Source: Collinsella tanakaei
Lineage (GTDB): Bacteria; Actinomycetota; Coriobacteriia; Coriobacteriales; Coriobacteriaceae
Assembly (NCBI RefSeq): GCF_016900375.1
Contig: NZ_JACJKB010000005.1
Span: 1 to 64,000, forward strand
DNA: 64,000 bases
Direction: 5' to 3'
In this document: positions 60,230 through 64,000 of the stretch, in pieces
How the letters are laid out: every line of letters starts with the position of its first letter
Numbering within the stretch: the first letter of the stretch is position 1
Program-made: the position numbers and the translations under genes
Notes under the pieces: generated by a model
Told to the model about the DNA's origin: nothing
Database searches by the model: none
What the model saw: the letters and a program-made list of their open reading frames with translations, nothing else

Positions 60230-61273
60230 ATGGCAGTGGAGAAGAAGGATATCGACTGGGGCAACATCGGCTTCGCGTACCGTCCCACCGATTACAGCTA
60301 CGTCTGCAACTACAAGGACGGCGCTTGGGAGGAGGGCGGTCTCACCACCAACCACAGCCTCACGCTTTCCGAGTGCGCGGGCATCTTCCACTACTGCCAG
60401 GAGGTCTTCGAGGGCCTCAAGGCCTACACCACCAAGGACGGCAAGATCGTCTGCTTCCGCCCCGACCTCAACGCCAGCCGCATGGCCGACTCCGCGCGCC
60501 GCATCGTCATGCCCCCGTTCCCCGAGGACAAGTTCCTCGAGGCCGTGAAGATGGTCGTCAAGGCGAACGAGGCATGGGTGCCGCCGTTCGGCTCGGGCGC
60601 CACGCTCTACATCCGCCCGTTCATGGTCGCGACCGGTGAGGTCATCGGCGTCGCACCTGCCGACGAGTACCAGTTCCGCATCCTCGTGACGCCCGTCGGT
60701 CCGTACTACTCCGGCGGCGTCAAGCCCGTGGCCGTCAAGGTTCCCGAGTACGATCGCGCTGCGCCCCACGGCACCGGTGCCATCAAGGCGGGCCTCAACT
60801 ACGCCATGTCCCTGTACCCGAGCGTGCAGGCGCACGCCGAGGGCTTCGCGGACAACATGTTCCTCGACCCGCAGACCCATACGTTCGTCGAGGAGTCCGG
60901 TGGCGCGAACTTCCTGTTCGTCGACAAGGACGGCACGCTCGTGGTTCCGCAGTCCGCGACGAACTCCATCCTGCCCTCCATCACGCGCCGCAGCCTCGTG
61001 CAGGTTGCCAAGGATATGCTCGGCATGACCGTCGTCGAGCGCCCGGTGAAGTTCACCGAGGTCGAGGCCGGCGACTTCGTCGAGTGCGGCATGTGCGGCA
61101 CCGCGGCCGTCATCAGCCCGGTCGGCAAGGTCGTCAACGGCGACGAGGAGATCGTCTTCGCGAGCGGCATGGAGGAGGTCGGCCCCGTGATGAAGAAGCT
61201 CCGCGAGACGCTGACCGCCATCCAGGCCGGCGAGATCGAGGGTCCCGAGGGCTGGGTCGTCGAGATCTGCTAG
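60230..61273 (+). CDS. ilvE: Branched-chain amino acid aminotransferase
   Basis: The 347-residue protein is a fold-type IV PLP enzyme of the eukaryote-like BCAT group. It has YCQEVFEGLKAY, RPDLNASRMADSARRI, and the PLP lysine region GTGAIKAGLNYAMS. SGGANFLFV and CGTAAVISPVG bind the phosphate. It transaminates leucine, isoleucine and valine. The start follows AAGGAGG. A perfect hairpin follows. Confidence 0.94.
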   Translation: MAVEKKDIDWGNIGFAYRPTDYSYVCNYKDGAWEEGGLTTNHSLTLSECAGIFHYCQEVFEGLKAYTTKDGKIVCFRPDLNASRMADSARRIVMPPFPEDKFLEAVKMVVKANEAWVPPFGSGATLYIRPFMVATGEVIGVAPADEYQFRILVTPVGPYYSGGVKPVAVKVPEYDRAAPHGTGAIKAGLNYAMSLYPSVQAHAEGFADNMFLDPQTHTFVEESGGANFLFVDKDGTLVVPQSATNSILPSITRRSLVQVAKDMLGMTVVERPVKFTEVEAGDFVECGMCGTAAVISPVGKVVNGDEEIVFASGMEEVGPVMKKLRETLTAIQAGEIEGPEGWVVEIC

Positions 61274-61309
61274 CCAAAGCGGGCTTTCTAAACATATGAA
61301 TGTGCTTTG

Positions 61310-61347
61310 GGGCCCGGGCGGCCGGTTTGAACCGGCCGCCCGGGCCC
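61310..61347 (+). terminator. 18-bp perfect hairpin after ilvE
   Basis: GGGCCCGGGCGGCCGGTT at 61310-61327 pairs with 61330-61347 with a short loop, followed by TTT. Confidence 0.7.
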
Positions 61348-61445
61348 TTTGCGATGGCCGCGCAATCCATCTATACGGGATGCGGGCACGTTGGGCGAGT
61401 TTTATGCAGACGGCTTGCCCTCCGAAAACGGTGCAGCATAGGGCA

Positions 61446-61630
61446 GGGATCAAATCCGCGACTTTTGAGACCTCCTATCGAGATGGTAGGATTAAGAAGC
61501 TAGGAAAAGCCTCGAATTCTATACATGCTTGGTGCAATAAGCGCAGGTAGACCGGTTCCCGCTATACATTTAATAAGTAACGTCCTGTAATTTATAATGT
61601 AACCCTCTCAAAAGTCGCGTTTTTGATCCC
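61446..61630. repeat. MITE-like element B, 185 bp, with 24-bp terminal inverted repeats
   Basis: GGGATCAAATCCGCGAC plus TTTTGAG at the left is the reverse complement of the right end with two mismatches. The right end, read as minus strand, shares AAAAACGCGACTTTTGAG and the next bases with element A (15839-16022). Element B is almost the same length but its interior has diverged. It lies in the 635-base gene-free interval 61274-61908. Confidence 0.72.
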
Positions 61631-61796
61631 GACTGTTTCCCGCCGGTGCTGCAAGGGCGTTTTCATCCGGTTTGCGGGTCATGCGGTCGGCCTCAGCGCC
61701 GCGCTCGCGCCTTGGCGCTGAGGCGGGCCGGGCCGGCGCCCCGCCCTGCACGCCGGCCCGCCAGCAGCGCATAGCTTGGAATTCCCTGTGAATCCG

Positions 61797-61825
61797 TTGT
61801 CTGCGCAGGTTGCGCACGGCATAAT
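61797..61825 (+). promoter_or_regulatory. Possible promoter of the SLH protein gene
   Basis: TTGTCT at 61797-61802 and CATAAT at 61820-61825 are 17 bases apart and lie about 85 bases upstream of the GTG start. Both hexamers are imperfect, so this is tentative. Confidence 0.3.
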
Positions 61826-61908
61826 CTCATACAGCCTCTTGCGCTCTGGCGCATATGTACTCGAATCGCACCTTCCCTGATCAGGGACGCAGAACCTTGG
61901 AGGAACCC

Positions 61909-63378
61909 GTGACCCTACAACATCGTGCTTTCGTTGCCGGACTGACCCTTGCCTGCTCTGCCGCGCTGCTCGCGCCGGCGGCCGTTTTTGCAGACGAGGC
62001 GCCCGCAGCGGCAACCGAGCAGGCCGCCGCCCTTCCCGCGCCGGGCGACTACGATCGCGCTCTCGATTACGAGGAGGCGCCCGCCGACGACCCGGCTATC
62101 TCGATGTTGTCTGCGCGCTCGGCCCGCTTGGCGCCCCAGGCGCTTTCCAGCGAGATGAAGTATTTTGCCGAAAACGAGAGCGGCTCCAACTACAACCAGG
62201 GCTTCAGCTATGGCGACGGCTACAACGCCATGGGCTTCTACCAGTTCGACCGCCGTTACTCCCTCGTGTCGTTCATGGAGGAGGTCTACGCGTACAACCC
62301 GACGAAGTACGCCATGTTCGGGCCGGTGATCGCGCGCGGCGACGAGCTCATGAATGCCGCCATCTACGACAGCGCGACACAGCGGCTGACCGAGATCGGC
62401 CAGCTGGCGGAAAACGCCTGGCACGCCGCGTACCAAGCGGATCCCAACGAGTTTTCCGCGCTTCAGGATGCCTATGCCTACCAGGAGTATTACCTGCCCG
62501 TGCAGAACATCCTGAAGAACACGTTCGGTATCGATATCTCCGGTCGCGCCGACTGCGTGAAGGGCCTCGCTTGGGGCTTGTGCAACCTGTTCGGCTCGGG
62601 CGGCTGCCAGAAGTTCTTCCGCGACGCCAACCTGTCGAACTCCATGACCGACCGCCAGTTCGTGAACGCCCTGTGCGATTCGGTGGTGCGCGGCGTCTAC
62701 ACCTACGACTACACGTACGCGTCGAGCTACGCGAGCCGCTACGAGCGCGAGCGCGCCACCTGCCTCGCCTACATCGCCGAGGACGAGGCGGCGTCGGGTT
62801 CGCTGCCGTTCGCCGATGTGGTTAAGGGGCTGTGGTACTACGATGCCGTCGAGTACATGTACGAGCACGGCTACATGCGCGGCTACTCCGGCACCAACTT
62901 CTTCGGCACGAACGATGCCATCCGCCGCGAGGACGCTGCCGTCGTTCTGTATAACATCCTGGGCAACGGGAGCAAGGCGCCTGGCTGCAGCTTTGCCGAT
63001 GTCAATCAGGGTGCGTACTACGCCGACGCCGTAAACTGGGCGGTCTCGAAGGGCTATATGAAGGGCTATCAGAACGCGGCTGGCGTGTACGTGCGCTTCG
63101 GCGTGGGCGAGTACGTGACGCGCGAGCAGCTGGCGAGCGTCGTTGCGAATATCGCGCGCACGCCGGGCAGCTCGGTGGACACCTCGAAGTTCTACAGCAT
63201 GCGCGACTGGGCGCTGACGAGCTCTTGGGCTGTCGACAACATGCAGTGGGCTATCGACCAGGGTGTGATCAACGGCTCTGAGCAGCAGGGGGCTCGTTAT
63301 GCGCTGCCGACGACGCCGACGACGCGCGCGCAGATGGCTGTGATCATGAAGAACTGTCTTGACGAGGATCTGATCTAG
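61909..63378 (+). CDS. Lysozyme-like protein with SLH domains
   Basis: The protein has 489 residues from the GTG at 61909, which follows GGAGG by five bases. It has a signal peptide, an Ala/Pro linker and then a domain with AENESGSNYNQGFSYGDGY followed by AMGFYQFDRR. The E-S-G and G-x-x-Q pattern recalls lytic transglycosylase and lysozyme folds; this is a resemblance, not a proven match. From about residue 300 there are three SLH repeats. It probably acts on peptidoglycan at the cell surface. Confidence 0.75.
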   Translation: MTLQHRAFVAGLTLACSAALLAPAAVFADEAPAAATEQAAALPAPGDYDRALDYEEAPADDPAISMLSARSARLAPQALSSEMKYFAENESGSNYNQGFSYGDGYNAMGFYQFDRRYSLVSFMEEVYAYNPTKYAMFGPVIARGDELMNAAIYDSATQRLTEIGQLAENAWHAAYQADPNEFSALQDAYAYQEYYLPVQNILKNTFGIDISGRADCVKGLAWGLCNLFGSGGCQKFFRDANLSNSMTDRQFVNALCDSVVRGVYTYDYTYASSYASRYERERATCLAYIAEDEAASGSLPFADVVKGLWYYDAVEYMYEHGYMRGYSGTNFFGTNDAIRREDAAVVLYNILGNGSKAPGCSFADVNQGAYYADAVNWAVSKGYMKGYQNAAGVYVRFGVGEYVTREQLASVVANIARTPGSSVDTSKFYSMRDWALTSSWAVDNMQWAIDQGVINGSEQQGARYALPTTPTTRAQMAVIMKNCLDEDLI

Positions 63379-63396
63379 GCGAGCGATGCGGTGGAG

Positions 63397-63414
63397 CGGG
63401 CGCGCAAGCGCCCG
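63397..63414 (+). terminator. Short hairpin after the SLH protein gene
   Basis: CGGGCGC at 63397-63403 pairs with GCGCCCG at 63408-63414 around GCAA, followed by TTCT. Confidence 0.5.
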
Positions 63415-63535
63415 TTCTGCACAAAATGAGACTTGCCGAGAATACTCCACCATAGTAAAGTGGATGCCGTTGCAAAGGAGCGCCTCGTTGCCATGTGCGG
63501 CAGCGAGGCGTGGAACGTGATAGGGAAGGTTGACC

Positions 63536-64000
63536 ATGAAGAAGAATCGCCTGTTCGCGCCAGTTGCCGCGACGTTTGCCCTCGTGGGCGCGCTGGCGCT
63601 TGCCGCGTGCGGCGGCAGCCCTGCTGCCGATGACCCCGCCGATACCGATACCGTCGCGGAGGATACCTCCGCCGACATCACGACGTTTACCGTTGGTTTC
63701 GACCAGTCCTACCCGCCCTACGGCTTCGTGGGCGATGACGGTGAGTTCACCGGTTTCGACCTCGACCTTGCCGCCGAGGTCGCCGAGCGCAACGGCTGGG
63801 AGGTCGAGCTCGAGCCCATCGACTGGGACGCCAAGGACACTCTGCTCGATTCCGGTGCCATCACCTGCATCTGGAACGGCTTCACCATGGAGGGCCGCGA
63901 GGACGACTACACCTTCTCGAGCCCCTATATGCTCAACGGCCAGGTCATCGTCGTGAAGGCCGATAGCGGCATCAAGAGCTTCGACGACCTCGCCGGCAAG
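63536..64000 (+). CDS. Amino-acid ABC transporter substrate-binding lipoprotein (partial)
   Basis: The frame is open from the ATG at 63536 to the window edge (155 codons; the 3' end is missing). A lipoprotein signal ends in LAACGG. The start of a type-3 periplasmic binding domain follows: TFTVGFDQSYPPYGFVGDDGEFTGFDLDLA, then AITCIWNGFTMEGREDDYTFSSPY. This is the polar amino acid family (SBP_bac_3). Permease and ATPase genes are expected downstream. The ribosome-binding site is GGGAAGG. Confidence 0.9.
   Translation, partial: MKKNRLFAPVAATFALVGALALAACGGSPAADDPADTDTVAEDTSADITTFTVGFDQSYPPYGFVGDDGEFTGFDLDLAAEVAERNGWEVELEPIDWDAKDTLLDSGAITCIWNGFTMEGREDDYTFSSPYMLNGQVIVVKADSGIKSFDDLAGK

Overview
The window is high-GC, densely packed bacterial chromosome. 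The gene set suggests a gut Coriobacteriia member, most like Collinsella: S-layer-homology (SLH) cell-wall proteins, a lone LarE, paired small esterases, a simple-sugar ABC arabinose operon, and many short palindromic intergenic repeats. This taxonomic call is inference from gene content; no marker gene is present.

Region 1 (1 to about 15727) is most of an integrated mobilizable element whose left end lies outside the window. It carries a very large RecQ-like helicase (cargo), DUF2958 and DUF4313 accessory genes, a VirD4-type coupling protein, a MobP/MobL-like relaxase, a ribbon-helix-helix accessory protein, a VapE-type replication ATPase, an excisionase-like HTH protein, a Cys-motif protein of unknown function and a tyrosine integrase. 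It ends exactly at the 3' half of an initiator tRNA-fMet (CAT anticodon), which I read as attR. The intact tRNA should lie left of the window. No mating-pair genes are visible, so it is at least mobilizable (IME); whether it is a full ICE cannot be seen.

Region 2 (15.7 to 35.6 kb) is chromosomal. It holds a secreted nuclease, Pth2, tandem DUF3089 lipoproteins, a HAD phosphatase, a YfcC transporter with an M20 amidohydrolase, gamma-carbonic anhydrase, an NlpC/P60-SLH hydrolase, a frameshifted papain-SLH protease, CorA, LarE, a LacI regulator and GlmS.

Region 3 (34.6 to 45.1 kb) is an L-arabinose locus. A LacI-type repressor gene is divergent from a lipoprotein-permease-ATPase-permease sugar importer, followed by araA, an FGGY kinase and araD. 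Together they import arabinose and convert it to xylulose 5-phosphate. TAAAC-N6-TAAAC motifs in the divergent promoter region are likely operators.

Region 4 (45.1 to 64 kb) holds a LysR/YeiH pair, a lone AAA ATPase that may be acquired, an XRE membrane regulator, a MarR-controlled heterodimeric ABC exporter, a flavodoxin-like oxidoreductase, two esterases, DedA, CysE, IlvE, a lysozyme-like SLH protein and the start of an amino-acid-binding lipoprotein.

The most distinctive feature outside the mobile element is a dense set of intergenic inverted-repeat families: 27-31 nt REP-like hairpins, often in inverted pairs (REPIN-like), and two families of about 170-185 bp with long terminal inverted repeats (MITE-like). 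I found no copy of any of them inside the mobile element.
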